A stretch of 64,000 nt of DNA from Oxytricha trifallax (lineage: Eukaryota; Ciliophora; Spirotrichea; Sporadotrichida; Oxytrichidae): NCBI GenBank assembly GCA_000711775.1, contig ARYC01000062.1:1-64000 (forward strand), read 5' to 3'. A model generated the notes under the pieces. That model worked only from the letters and a program-made list of their open reading frames with translations. It searched no databases and was not told the DNA's origin. The translations under genes were made by a program, and so were the position numbers. Below, piece by piece: positions 27,576 to 41,623 of this stretch. How positions within the stretch are numbered: the stretch's first letter is position 1; every line of letters begins with the position of its first letter.

Positions 27576-30005
27576 ATTTAAATAATTGTTAATTTAAAAT
27601 AAATGTAAGACTTTTTTCCCCACCAAAAAATATTACTCATCAAATGTGTCACTATCATAATCAAATATTGTCATTAGTAATTCAATATATATCTGGTAAA
27701 TAATTTCCGTAACAAAATATCTATATTTAATTATTTTTTTATTGAATTAAGTACATTCCGTGACATTTACTGGTTTAAACTTAATTATGTTATTTATTTG
27801 ATTAGTTAAAGCTTTTAAATGATCATCCGCATCATTAAAAAGCTACCACTGAATAGAAAGATTTGTCTTAAAAGATTTATATGAGTAACTATAAGAAAAA
27901 GAGCATAAATCTATATGAAGAAGGGATGAGGTAATTAAAAGTAAATTCAAATTCATATTTAAAATAATGGACATTATTTAACCATAATATTTAAGTTCAT
28001 TTATTAAAATAAATTTTTGCCTTTATATAAAAGAATAAGTTTTATTCTAATAAATAATAAGGCTACATAAATGAGAATTAATGTTGTATTAATATTAAAA
28101 ACTATTTTCTCAATTTGAGTATTTTTCATATTTTATAAATAAGAACCCTCTTATATAATGGCTTGCTTACATAAAAGCTTCCATAATTTTATTTCCATAT
28201 TATCAGTTCAAAGTATACTAAATGAAAATCTAAAAACAAGTCTCCAGAATAAATCATTGTTTAAGTTATGGAATCTGTAATTATGTATCTTATGGATATT
28301 CTCCTTTACATTACTATATGTCATCAGTTCTTCAAAGCGGTATATCAAGTTTTGCCTTATTTTATTAAGGATTGTTATTGATTGTATTTAAACTGTTTAG
28401 AATAATTTATAGTGGCATAATACTATATAATTCAAGAAAACTTAACTGAATTAAGAATTAAATAATCATATCGGAATGAGTCTAGTATGTTTGAAAGGAT
28501 CACATTATTGCAAAGAATCTTGCGAGAAATTTCGTTAAAATTGTCTTGTCGTTCAGCAATGAATCGACTTAATTAAGATAACCTTTTCTCATAGAAGGAA
28601 AATTATTAGTGTTTTTTAAATAAACACAGTTTATGGTAATGAATAATATAAAAAAATAATATTTTTATAGATCACTAGCAAGATTCAAGAGAATTTATTT
28701 ATAAAATTAAATAGAAGGAATCAATCATTACTGAATAAGAAAAAGTTGTTAGAAAATTATTAATCCAATTATATTATAACATTATGAGGAAAACACTCAT
28801 TTAACAGAAGAAAACTCCATTTCAAAAGCAGACAAACAAAATTTTCTGAAAGAATATTTACATAAATACTAAGCCTGGGATCAATTTACTGTAAAAAGTT
28901 TCTTGCTTAAATTTTAAAGAGTAATTAATTCGAAAAGAAAATTTTATAAACTTTCTCAGTCTCCAAGTTAATTCTCTGTATCAATCCTATCAGCAGAGTG
29001 AGATCTCTGATAATAATATTCTAAGGACTCATGTTTAAACCTCAGTGTCATGAATTATCCTTTGCATAGATTGCATTGTAATATACACAACAAAAAAATA
29101 ATAAAGCCATTATATTATAAGAAGATGGCAACTCTCAATATTCTGATCTATACCTAATGATGCAAGAAATAAATAGTGTCATCATCTGATAGTAGCTTTT
29201 AGTACGATTATTCATCATTACATAGTTCTGATTAAAGAAGGGCTATTCATAATGATTATTATGTGCACCTCCAGAAATATAAAATAAATATCTCAATTTA
29301 TTAACATTTATAGATATACCTACTCTATAATTCACAGATTTTATAAAGAACTTATAAAAGTATTTATAAAGTATATTTCTCTAATCTTTTCAACTTTACC
29401 ACACAACATTAACAATATTAAGAAGAATAAGCCAATAAAAAGTTTATACTCCAAATAAAACTATTAATTTTAGAGTAATCCTTAGTTGAAATTAGACAAA
29501 TGATGATTATATAATATTTTGTAGATTATATATTAATTATCATAACTAGAAAGGGTGAATCAAAGTAAAAATAAATAATTTACACTTTATTTTAACCCAA
29601 TTAGACTATTATTCTTTACAATTTAAGGGTCTCCTATTTAGAGAAGACCCTAAAGCTGTAGAATTGACATAAAGGATTATTACTTCAACTTGCTTTGACA
29701 AACAACTACTGAATAAAGAATAACAGTAATCGTACTTTTAACATTGTTTTATGTTATAAGACTTAGACTAGAATGACAATATCAACTAATTGGAAGATGA
29801 TGATATTAATTAACTTTAAAAAATGACAGTTTAGAGTATTTTATCAATTTAACATCCCTTAAATTCTTGAATTTAAAATGTTATACTTTAATGGTTTACT
29901 TAAGAAAGTAGATCTATTGCAAAAAGACACGTTGAATCTTTAATTTCAAAATAAACCCTAAATTAAGATGAGAAGTCCTTTTGTTTAAAAAGTAGTGTAT
30001 CGTCA

Positions 30006-30022
30006 TATATATATATATATAT
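30006..30022. repeat. AT microsatellite
   Basis: Run of about eight AT units. Confidence 0.85.
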
Positions 30023-30343
30023 TGGTCAAAACTTTAGAAAACTTATAGCTTTTATAGATTTTCAATATATGTATATTACATTAAAGCTTATTGAGAGAGA
30101 TTCTTAATAAAATAACAAATAACAATCAAATCATTAAATAATAATTACCTATTTCTTTTAAGCGCAAAGATCCCTATACCATCATTTCATATCTAATTAT
30201 CCTATTCAAAATACCTACTCGGTTAAAGTAGAATAAAAATACCAGCTGGAAGTAGAATTTAAATTCCTTTTAGCTTTGTTTATAACTAAGGTTAGTTAAT
30301 ACTCACTATTGGATAATTTATGAATCAAAAAAATTAAATTATG

Positions 30344-30375
30344 CTATTAATTAAGTGTAAACACTTAATTAATAG
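30344..30375. repeat. Perfect 15-bp-arm palindrome
   Basis: ctattaattaagtgt and its exact reverse complement are separated by 2 bp. It can form a cruciform or act as a symmetric binding site; no gene flanks it. Confidence 0.85.
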
Positions 30376-33300
30376 TCTTTTCCTATATCATTCTTTTATT
30401 GAAAAACAAGATCTTATAAAGCAAAGTAGAGATTTGATAAGTCATTTGATAATTTAAAAAAAATGAAGTGATTCCTAGTCAAAAGAATCATGGCCATTAA
30501 ATAGTCAATCTAAACAAATCATCACCTAACAAAAAATCAAAATTTGATTAGATTCTTTTCCGCAATTCAACAGGACATATTCATTAAACAGACTAAATTA
30601 CTGATTAAAATAAGCAATAACTCATACTTCCATAACTTTAAATTAATAAATATAATTTAATCAGTAGTGAGATATCTTCTAAGAATATTACTAAGCACAG
30701 ATAAATCTGTTTCAGGGTGTATGAAGAATGTAGTTTGTTATTATCACCAAAATACGATGATAAACCCCCAAATTTCTATAGAGTAAAATCAGTTTTCCTT
30801 ATCTAATTAGTCCCTGTTCACTACTAAGAATAAGTTAATAGAAATAAAGCTGCGGATGACATTCTCTTCAGTTTAACACCAGGAAAATTAAAACATACCG
30901 GTTTTCTGAAATACTCACAAATGAGACTCCAAGGAAGAAATATCACAAAGAAACATTTAGAAGATAGAAAAGATGATGCTGAGGAAAGACTTAAAAAAGT
31001 TGAGTGATTATTACATAGATAAATTAACATTAATTGAAAGGGCTTGACCTATACGTGTTACTACATATCTAAAATTATTTATCATGGTGTCAATTATCTT
31101 ATATTTTATATTCAATTGAGTTATTTATGTTACTGAATTGTAACCTATAGTTAAATATACCTGTCTAACCACTTCATTTATTCATTTTTTAATTTCATAA
31201 ATTTGATAATCAAGGATTAAGTTTAATGCTATATAAATATACAGATAATTTAATATAATAAATTTATTTAATTTTGTGATAGATTGAAGTTAGTTCTTAA
31301 TTTAAATATGTCAATTTAAATTTATATTTGCTCTTACTTTTTTAAATTAATCTTTTATTTAATCTTTCAGCTATTTTGCTGTAGAAAATTTTTATGTTGA
31401 TCTTATTTAGTTATTATATAATGCATATTAAAGGAGGCAGTTAATATTCTTGCTTTTATCTTTGAAGCTCCTAGTTATTAACTATTCTTGATTATAATAT
31501 TGATTATTTAATCTTTCTTATTACAACACTTCCATGAAATGTTATGCTTTTATCTATGATAAAATAATTAAATACAGGATGTTTAATGCGATAACTTTGA
31601 TCCACTATATAATATATTAAGGGAATAACTACTAAATCGAGATGTTTAATTGTTGCAATTCACTATTGGAATTAGTATTATTTTTTATCATAAATTATAT
31701 ATTGAGATCATGAATAATTTATATTTCTTAATAAAATTCTTCTTTATTTAATTAATTGGTGATTGTCGTTATGTCTGATACCGCAAATCGACCATTCATA
31801 ATTGAATGTTGTCTTTGCTGTCATTACTTAGAAAACGATGAATGTTTCGATTTAGCTTTCAAATTAAATTATACAAATCCATGTTTCTACCAATAAAACA
31901 AACAACTTTAGTATCTCGTTTATCGACACAATGTAATTTGGCTTTATTAAAACAAGAAAAATTTACATTCATGAATAATTAACTCTACTGGCTATTTCTT
32001 TCATTTCAATTCTTACTATAATTTTAACATATTATAAACACAACTTTTTATTATCCAGAGTAAGTATCTTTGAAAGCACAAATAAATTATTCCTAAACAT
32101 CAGTTTAAGTTTTAAGATTCTTCACCTTTTTAGATTATCTTCGTATATATGATTAAGAAATCTGCATCTTTGCTTTATGCAACAATAAAACAGTTTAAGT
32201 TTTGAGAATCGTGAAGAATTAATTTTATTCATACCATAGCATAGATAAAGTTCATAACCAACTATTTATTTAGAGATTAAGTATCTAAAAGGCTAAAAGA
32301 GAACTTAATTAGCATTAAACCACTCTTCTATTAATTTAAATAGACTTCTACTTTGAACTTCTACTCTGCTTGCTACTTGTTTCATGCCAAGACCATGCAC
32401 ATCTTTATTCAAACTAAACCCAGTCAAATCATGAAGTCTATTCGGTAGTGTTTTACAGTGCAACATTCTTTTTTACTTCATAGATCTGATTAAGATTATC
32501 GTATTATTTTATATTTGAGGCATATTTTATAAATTGGTTTCTACATTAATTTGAAGAATTGTTTCTTCTTCTGGTAGTAATGAATAACCATAAAATGAAT
32601 ATGTGAAGACAATCGGTGAATTAACTAGCTATTTTGCTATAATATTGCTTGCATATATAATATTATTAATTGATAAACTTGGAATAAAATAATAGAGAAT
32701 ATTACAATTAAAACCGTGTGTTTTTAGTCTATCAGAAATGTGGGATTTTAAGCTTAATAAATAGAAATGCTGGATAAAGTTGATAAATTAGCTTAAATAA
32801 CATTACAAATGATGTTTTCAATCCATTACCAATAAACAAATTTATTTTTTTAATCATTATACAAAAATGAGATAAAATTATTATTTTGTATAGCTATATA
32901 ATATAATTTTTATATATGCATTCAATAACTTAAGTTATATGTATAAAACTTGATATTTAAACCATAATTTACTAATAAAACTCAGTCATTTAATCTACGA
33001 AGAATCAGATAAGGAAAAATAAAATTCCATTTAAATACATCATTTTCATAAAATAATCGCAGCAATCTTATTTAGAGACAATTAATTGTTGCAAATTACA
33101 ATTATTTAACAGCCTGAAATAAGCATCAACTAAACCAAAATGATTGAATCTACCAAAAGAAATACTACTATCTGCATTAGAAATCACAGTGAGACTTATT
33201 CCTACTGTAAATTGACTTAAATTTGTAGAGTATACTAATTTCTCTTCAATTTTATAACCACCTCTTCTAAAAGCTTATACAGTAAGTGAGAATTATCAAG

Positions 33301-33997
33301 ATTCTAGGCTTATTTACAGCACTATACGATTAAATAATGAAAACATAGTTATTATTAAATTTAATTTTGCATTATCTCATCTTTAAAATATAAATATTAA
33401 ATAATGATATATGTAAATTTATTCACATAAAGTCTTAGTCAATTAATTAGTTTTTTTATATCTAACGTGTGCCTCTATAACATAATAACCACAACTAATT
33501 TGATATTTAACTTACAAGAATTTAAAAATTGTTGGTTTTAAGTGGTATGTGGCTGCATTTGCTTAAAGCAAATCCAAGGATATATAGTATTTATATTAAA
33601 ATTTGTAAATTAAAATGGTTGAGTTAAAGTTATAGATATAAGTAGCCAATAAACTATTAATTATTGCATATTATATAATATTATCAATATAAAGGAATTT
33701 ATGTAATATACATATTTAAGAATTCAGTTCTTTCTGAAATTAGGTCGACTATATTATGAAATTTAGTTAAAACCCCATTGATAAATGTTAAAAAGGTTAC
33801 AAAAAAGTGGCAAAAGATAACATTGAATCTTTAATAATCAATAAATACCACAATAAATCAAAGATGTTTATTATAATTATAGTAAATTTACAATTAAACT
33901 CTAACAATCAACATTGAAAATAGACTCACTCTCAATCTAACTGAAACTAATCAACTCTGCTATGTCAATGAACGATATTAAATTAGAGCATTAAGCC

Positions 33998-34522
33998 TCA
34001 TTCTCTAAATCGAGTCTTCCCTTAGACAGTGATCTTATCCAGGTTGATGAGAAATACACAGACACTACCAGAGACATCCAGTGAAGATGCCTTTAAGCCA
34101 GTACTACCAGCGGGTAGCCTTGCAGTCATGGGTGTTGAGGGAGAGGAGGATGAAGCCATTGACTTATTTGATATTGCATCTTCATCGCATATATGCAATA
34201 AATTTCCAGTTACCTTGTATGGTATAACGACAATGTGACTTTCTCTAACGATACAGAAAATTCTTGTGACTCTTTGAAAATTAGAGAGGTTGGTGAGCGC
34301 GTATTTCAAGCAGTCTTTGGTGCATTGTTAGTAAGAAGAGCAAAATGTAGCAACTTCATTTGCTCTGAGACTATTAGTAATGATTACGCCTTCTCTCTTG
34401 GTATCTGAGCCAGCACCATTCAGTGCAAAGAAGTCATAATGGAGATTTGAAATACCAGATTGGGAGGGAACTCCCTTAGTCAAAATGCCAACGAGTACAG
34501 AGCGCACTGTAAACAGCTTCAA
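33998..34522 (-). CDS. Gene B, copy 3: 174-codon frame with in-frame TAA
   Basis: This is one of the clearest coding frames in the window. Two consecutive stretches free of all stops (34331-34522 and 34025-34327) are separated by a single TAA, and another TAA (34022-34024) precedes a TGA at 33998-34000; the length is exactly divisible by three. Reading TAA as Gln gives one protein. The first half has alternating hydrophobic strands around FFALNGAGSD and ITNSLRANEVAT; then come DCLKYALTNLSNF, a strand-rich segment with VRESHIVVIPYK, and a Ser/Pro-rich tail. Copies 1 and 4 share FFxxNGxxSD and TNS-x-x-x-NEVAT, with mostly third-position differences. The frame stays open upstream of 34522 without a clear ATG, overlapping gene A antisense. 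A roadblock-like fold was considered but is unproven. Function unknown. Confidence 0.58.
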
Positions 34523-34639
34523 GATTCCTCTGCCTCTCTATTGGTAAGTGCACTCAATCTCTATTGAACGCAATTATATAGTTGAAGAATCCGCCTAGGC
34601 ACCTAAATAGCAAAATAGAGGAAAATGCCTCAGTAAAGA

Positions 34640-34886
34640 GTGGAAAGACTAGCAAGCTGGAGGATACACGCAGTCTGAGAAATGGAAATGTGCCTCAGAG
34701 CGCTCGCACAATGGCATTAAATGAGCCCTCAAAATAAAGATCTCTGCTTATCTCGACCTCCAGCATAGATATCTAAGTCGGACCCCGTCTCAGTAGAGTA
34801 AAACATAGAGAATCGAGTGGGGCCCCTGGCCGCCCCCAATTGATAATCTTCCCGTTACCACTGCAATTCAGGTTTGACATAAGTGA
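34640..34886 (+). pseudogene. Gene A, copy 3: 5' portion in shifted frames
   Basis: Nucleotide homology to gene A of copies 2 and 4 is clear (aaatgtgcc, gcgctc, tctaagtcgg, gagaatcgagtgg), but relative to those copies a 2-bp deletion and a 1-bp change in a C-run shift the frame. A TAA corresponding to that of copies 2 and 4 is kept in gatatctaagtcgg. TGA codons occur just before 34887. Confidence 0.45.
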
Positions 34887-35333
34887 CGAGATGCCCAATG
34901 TGGAGACCAGCCTCCAGTTGATGAGTAAGTCAAGGGAGAGGAAAGACAAGTAAATGTGGGTGATAATGAGGATTGCGAGCTCACTAAGCCCGAGATAAGA
35001 GACAAAGCCGATGGCAACTACCGAGCGGAGGTTGCAGATGTGGCAGAGATCGCTTCAGAGAAAAAATTGAAGATGGCAGATGTCTTGAGAGTATACCATA
35101 AAGAGATAGATTAGAGACTCACAATACAGTAGAGAGACCAGCAATGGAGGATTCGTAGGAGGCAAAGAGGTGCTCTGAAAGACTTAGATGACAAAGAAGC
35201 AGAGGAGAGTAGGACTAAGCTGAAAAGTTAAACCAATAGAAAAAATAGATACTGCAGCCAAAATCAAGAAGAGGTCTAAGAATTTACGGAAATAAAAAGT
35301 ACAAAAATCAAAAATAAATAAGTAAAATGCTGA
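34887..35333 (+). CDS. Gene A, copy 3: coiled-coil C-terminus, 148 codons
   Basis: Opens after TGA 34884-34886 and ends at TGA 35331-35333 with no internal TGA and six in-frame TAA/TAG. The product is highly charged: QCGDQPPVDEQVKG, then an acidic stretch, then KKLKMADVLRVYHKEIDQRL followed by Gln/Arg-rich and Lys/Glu-rich sequence typical of a long helix. Copy 2 carries matching blocks (QCGDQPPADEQVKG, EVAEMASED, HKEID) but split over frames, which shows that this frame is the ancestral one. Genes A and B are arranged head to head. Function unknown; a structural or nucleic-acid-associated protein would fit, but that is a guess. Confidence 0.5.
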
Positions 35334-38300
35334 AAATATTCAGGAACAAGCTAAACTATATTGATAATTTAAAAAAATAATTATTCACATACACTCACCT
35401 CAAATTCATAATTAAAATGGTTTTGCATTTTATTTCCTTTTACCAATTTTTTCATTATTTTATTAAAAAAGTTTGAATTATATTAACTATTGATCTATGT
35501 TATATTTTTTTTATTAATTAATAATATAAACTTAGAAAAGATCCAAAAAATTATATAATAAAATGCAATTTTAATTGGCGAATTATTCATTAAATGACTT
35601 TTAGATAATTTTTATCTATTAAAACATTTTGTAATAGATCAAATTACCTATTTTTAAGAAGCTTATATATTTATAATATTTTTAATAGCTTGATTTTGTT
35701 ATTAATTATTACTCTTATATTATGGATACTTTAAGTCTTAATACAAATAATATCACAGTTCTAATATATTTTACGCTCATGTCTAATATTGAAAATCTGA
35801 TATAAATTCATTTAATAAAATATATTTTAAAATAGATGTTTTCCTATATCAATTTATAGCTTCAAATAATAATGCTTGCTCTATATAAAGTCAATATCAC
35901 AGCATTAAATAATAATAATTTATCTAATTTTATTGAAGTATAACATCTAAGGGTTAGCAATAATTTGGAAAAGGAAAATCACACCTTTTTATATATAATA
36001 AAAATAAAGACAATTTAAAGACTGAATAATAAATGTTTAAATTATGATAAGTTTTAAAATGAAATGTTTATCATATACTATTTTATTAACTAAAAATATG
36101 AAAATACTTTTAATGAAAAAGAATATCCACAAAATAGGGTAAAACGAGACAACTATAAAGGAGTTAAAACATGTTTCATAATCTAAAGTACTATTGAGGT
36201 TAAAAATTTAATCAGCCATGTTTGTAAAGCTTTTCTTCAGGAAAAGGAACAATCTATTCTCAAAGAAGGGCAAATAACAGAGTTTTTAGTCAAACTTTGA
36301 CAAAAATTTATTTTATGAAGTTATTATTAGGAATATAAAAAGTTATAAATAAACAAATGCAACATAGTCAAGAAGTAATTTAACGATATTTTTAGTTTGT
36401 AAATTAAATTTCTGGAATTAAAGCGGAAATAATTAAGAAAATTAATACCTATAATAGCATTTCTTTTGATTTTATATTAAATAAAAATCCGTTCCTATAC
36501 TAAACAACATGCTTAGGCTCTATCACCTCGTAGAAAGAGAAATTATGATTAATTTAGAAAAAATTATTTTTAACAATTTAGGGTAAATTTAAATAAACAT
36601 TAGAATGTTCATTTTTTAATGTATAAAATTCTTATAGTAAAATAAAATAATTTCGAACTCCATACTTTTTCTTAAGCTTAATGTTCATTGTCGGATTCAT
36701 CATTTACATTGCTAGAAATGTTAATTATTGCGTGACTTATTCAAAGAAAATACATGGCTTCTAAAAGTTAAATGGCAAAGTGTTCCAATGGGGACATGAA
36801 GATTCTCTATTCTAATATAAATTTATTGTTTTTGTTCTCAAAATCTTTGTGTTATTATTATGGTCATTTACACCTTTGTCAATTAAGAAAATGATAATAA
36901 ATAGAATCCTTATAGACTTATATACCACAACATTTTAATGACAGCAAATTTAGATTGATTATTGTCGAAATCCTGTCATTTATAGAATTTTAATTGTTGA
37001 GATTAAATTATATTCCATTCACTTAACTCTTATTTTTTTTGTTAAACTAAAAGGAAACTTGATGCATTTCATTCAAAAAATCTTGTATTAGATTAAATTC
37101 TTCATAACCTCTTGTTATGCATAATCAAATCTCAAAGAAAACCTTTTTGTTTTAGGCCCCATATTATTTTAAGAAAGAAAGTGGAATAACTCTTCTCTAT
37201 TTTCAATATTAAATTTAATCTACTCATCTTTCTCTCCACTACAATATAATTAAAACTTGTGATAGATATTCTTTTATTACACTCGTTTTTTTATTAGATA
37301 ACTCAATGAACTTTATTTATAAAAGAATGGCAATAGATGATATCAGGAACTCGTGAATCCATTTAATATCAGGATAACTAAACTTCCCAGTCACCTAAAA
37401 AATTAATACTAATTATTTCCATATATAATGTAGTAGAGATGAAGTTTACTGGTCACAGCCATTTCTGACTATTCATAGCCATGGTTTTAAGACTAATTTA
37501 ACTAGGAAGCACCACCTTATACAGTATTACATATATTCTTAATGATTACTCATTAAAAAATACAAATTTAAATAATTGTAAGCAATTGGTTAAAAGATTA
37601 ATGCCCAGTTTAATACTATAGATATATTAGATTTTATCTAATGATATTTAACATTAGTATTAAACTTATAAGTATTAACAATATGATACTATACTTAAAT
37701 TAGTTAGCCTAAATGTGACATGATACTTGCCATCATGATGACTTACATTTAATAGTTTAAGTTTGCTTATAAGAAGGGGCTGTTCTATAACTTAAAATTC
37801 AAGCTTTAATTCCTCTGGCAATTCAAAGATTTTGCAGTCATTTACACAAAAACGGCATTTGTGCCAAGCAAGAGAAAATAAGTCAAGTAAAGCGATGTTT
37901 AAAGCCACAAAGAAGAATTCAATTTGCTCTTAAAACTATTTGACATAACTAGAGGAAAAAACTTTGACACTTAAAATACAGTGTCTTTCAAAACCAGCCT
38001 CAATTAAACTATCATCTTTCTAAGCAATAAACTAATTGTAGTATTTAGATTAAAACATAGAGACATTTCAATTATTAGGTTCAACATAAATCAACAAATG
38101 ATCCTAAGATATGCTTTCTAAACAAATCCTCCAATACTACATAATTCCCCATATAATGTTGAGGGAAATTATATAATTAAATCGAAAGTTATGAGAATAT
38201 TATTACTACCTTAAACAGCAGTAAAGCATGACCAAATAGGTGAAAGAGCAACTTAATTAGATGAACCCAGAGAGGCAGAAAGAGAAAAGAATGAAAACAT

Positions 38301-40879
38301 CTTAAAAAAGAAGAAGATGATCAATCCAGGGCATTAGTCCCTTTACTATACCCAATTGGTGGTATATGAGACTCCATTTATTTGATTATTATAAATGTGT
38401 ATTTAAATTGGATTGAGCACAGAGGATCTATTTTAATTTTCCATTGTAACTCATGTTATATTTACTTTAGATCTTATCTTAGTTTAGGGTTTTATTATGC
38501 TATTAGAATTAAACGCTTAAATAAAGATTTTTATTAATCATTATCATAAACAGGTTGCCAATTTTTAATCTGGTTTCGAACTGTATCAAATATATAGTTA
38601 AAAATAATTACAAGTATTACTGATTCATTGTTGTTTATCACTCTTATTTGTGAATTAAATAACATATTGTTATATTTAATTATAAATACTTACGACATAA
38701 TAATATAAAAACCGTTTTCTTATATAGGTAGCAGTTTTTGCTTAATTAGTAAATTTATTGGAAGACCATCTATTGCCATTATTTTATATATTTAGGATTA
38801 TTTTTTATGAAAAATAATATTAGCTTATGAAGTGATTTAAACTTACCTCAAATATAACAATCCATATAAATTAAAAACAGAGCTTAATGCAGCATCCAAT
38901 AATCAGATTATTTCTAAACCAAAAACGACTGCAAACAAAGAAGTAAACTCATTCAATCTTAAGAATATAGAGTTAATACACCTTGATCAATTTTAAATAT
39001 CAAAATCACTTGATGAGATTGTTATAAAATTAATATTCATTACACCATTTTTACTTTGATTAAATTGATAAGTATTTCATTTTGGTCATATAGGTTTTTA
39101 GTGTAGATAGGCTAGAATTTAAGATTTTTAAAAGCACATTTACAAAATGGTGTATTTAATAAATATTCCACTAAATTGTAATATTAAATCACTATATGTC
39201 CCTCATTTGAGGATCTTATATTTCTTTTATTTTTTTTCTAAGCTCCGTATTACTTATAACCATTTATAAATATAGTTTATAGTTTCATTTTTCATGTAAT
39301 TGCTTATTCCATTGTTTTAAATAGCCTATGCCGTTGGACTACCAATTATATCTTCAATAAATAGCCTATATATTTTGCTATTTTACAATCATTTAAACTG
39401 TTTGATCTAATTAATTAGTGTTCTGCGACAAATATCAACTACTTTGCAGGTATATGCAATTCATAAGAAGTACATGAATTTTATCATGTTTAAGATCAGC
39501 AGATTATATTTATTTTTACCTCTGCTTATTTCTCTAGCACTTTAGTAGTTCACTTTGCAATTGTAATTTATTATTTTATTCTTATCCCCTGATTATGAAA
39601 AAGTGACTTAGTCTTTTTATTATTTATGACAAGAGTGGATTTTGAGTTTCTAGTAATATGTAAGATCCCTGAATTTTTTTACTTTCAATTTTTGTTCTAC
39701 TCTCTTTGCAGTTCAATTGACTCTAACTGGCATGTTATCCATTCTTTTATGAGATCCCATTGACTGATAGATGCTAATATACATGTATTTAATTTTATTA
39801 AGAAACTTCTTAAAGTTGATTATAATTATTCAAATTATTTATCATTCACATTTTAAAATAATATCTTCCTTCTATATCCATATCATTGTCAATATATTCT
39901 TGATCTAGTGATAGCTACTATTCAACTACTTAATTTTGCATTATCTAAGGCATTAATAATATTTTTACTTATGAACTCTTTGAATTTCTTAAACTTATGA
40001 AGCCTATGGTACCGTATCAATTTGTAACTTTATGTTATCACAAGAATAACTTATTCGTTACATTTAGAGGTCAAAATATCTAGTTTTAGTGTTGATTGTA
40101 TCTTTATAACTTCTCTCCAGACAATAAACTACTTTTCAATTGTTTAAAATATAAGTTTTTTATTTAGTTATTGTTTTATCTTCGGCCTATTTCAAGATAA
40201 CATTAAGTTTCTAGATTGCTGTGTCCATTTTACTTCAACCTTTTAATTAGCCTTAATGATCACTTATCGGCTCTCAAAATATAAGCCTTTCCCATTTTTT
40301 ATATTATTATTAATCGAAATTATTAGGCAGGTCCATCAGGTTAGTCTCGTTTATTCTTATTCTAAGAATAAAAACTCTTATGAACTAACTACTTATTTCC
40401 CATTATATCAACATTTATTGTTTAATATATATAAACTTAACTTAGCATTTATGCTTTAGATTTATAATAAATTAGAATATTCTTGACATATTACCTAAGT
40501 AGTTAAGAAGATCTCTTGCAACGTCTTTTCAAGGCTTCTAATAAATGCTAGCTTATTCGGTCTTATTAGTTCCTATTTCAGGCTAGTTGTCATTTTCTAT
40601 GCCTACTTTTCAATATTATGATATCATTACCATCATTATTTATGATATTTTATATGGCCTCATTAAAATTCCAACATTTTAGATAAAAGAATTTGATAAA
40701 TAGGGAGAAGGTAAAATAATTTTAAATGCAAGGAGATTAGAAAAAAAGTATTACTATAATAAATAAATCAGCAAACTTTTTAATCAATTAACCCTTGAAT
40801 AAATTTCTAGCTGGTAATTTTTTGAATGAATGTATAATAAATCTTGGACTAAAACTTCAATTGCCTGGGATAATGTGCA
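35334..40879. other. Gene-poor A+T-rich region
   Basis: No supported gene in about 5.5 kb. A slightly G+C-richer patch at about 38220-38360 keeps no convincing frame. Standard-code frames here (for example 67 codons at 40256-40459) are hydrophobic and consistent with chance. Confidence 0.55.
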
Positions 40880-41623
40880 TCATCTACTCTATTTTATTTG
40901 GCTTGATATCCTTTTGACTTTCCTGCTCGTTCGTTCATATAATGACTGAAATTTTGGGTTGTTTGCCTTTGTTAATAGGTGTTGTATGTATTATAAGACA
41001 TGCTTCTTGTAAGTTCTATTCTAAGAGTTTCTATTAGTATCATATTCAGCACTGAGAGGGAAGAGAAGTTTGTAACATGTTTGCTCTAGGCATACTCCTT
41101 GCTTATCTCGTCTCTGTATCTTCTGTGGTAAGTTTGATAAACTATCTTGTTTTTGTCTTCGAGAGCTTCTTAAGGAACTACTGCTACTAATGGCATAAAG
41201 TCTGGTCTTGATTACACTCATAACATTGCTTAAACAGATCAACTTGTCTTGACATTATCTTTTTAGAATTCAAGGATTTCAGTTTTGCAATCGCAGTAAG
41301 GGACGAAAACTCAACTGAAGGGCATCCAGGGTCACCACGATATTCTCCATGTTTTGATTTACAGTTATGGAATCTCCGACTTAGACATCTATCACAAGGG
41401 CCGAGATAATTGAACATCTTTGTTTTGCCTACCACCAAATGTCATTGAGTGAGCGCTTTGGGGCACATTTCCTTGGTGATGGTAACGATGAGGCTGGTGA
41501 TGCAGTAACTGTTACATGCGAATCTCTTGGGTGCTGAACTTTTCTCCTCTTCCCAACGCGTTTTTCTGTATCTAACTGTTTTGGATGCTATTGCGAATTC
41601 TTCAATTATACTAAAGAGTTCTT
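40880..41623 (-). pseudogene. Gene A, copy 4: 248-codon frame with a TGA pair
   Basis: One minus-strand frame runs from after TGA 41624-41626 to TGA 40880-40882 (744 bp) with two TGAs 9 bp apart (41279-41281 and 41270-41272). The N-terminal part has Pro/Ser/Thr-rich sequence, then RSLNDIWWQAKQRC and VQVGDSITVNQNMENIVVTL. The latter aligns with VQVGNPISVDINIENRVVPL of copy 2, with N/D, S/P, T/S and M/I exchanges and few second-position changes. Downstream of that point a second overlapping frame (41046-41438) looks more like the helical C-terminus, so a frameshift close to the TGA pair is likely. The same region is frame-shifted in copies 2 and 3. In-frame TAA/TAG would be Gln. Confidence 0.5.

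Larger units (their letters stand above)
21188..33997. other. Long gene-poor A+T-rich region
   Basis: About 12.8 kb with no supported gene. It contains the fold-back element at 23372-23751, palindromes at 27546-27575 and 30344-30375, and a TA run near 30006. Slightly G+C-richer patches at about 21620-22110, 25100-25260 and 28980-29060 gave no long frame. Standard-code frames of 60-70 codons here fit chance in such DNA. Confidence 0.6.
33998..35333. mobile_element. A/B element, copy 3 (inverted relative to the others)
   Basis: Gene B runs on the minus strand (33998-34522 and upstream) and gene A on the plus strand (about 34640-35333), head to head. The shared interval around 34560-34760 (gaatccgcc, gtgcctcagagcgctcg, tctcgacc) aligns with copies 2 and 4 on the opposite strand. 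This is the best preserved copy: both genes have long frames ending in TGA. The left tail that copies 1, 2 and 4 share could not be recognised confidently beyond 33998. Confidence 0.6.

Noticed and set aside
34029..34238. 69-codon plus-strand frame
   Set aside because: Antisense to gene B of copy 3, which has comparative support.
33998..34522. Roadblock/LC7 (LAMTOR2-like) assignment for gene B
   Set aside because: The order of strands and helices is suggestive, but no diagnostic residues could be matched.
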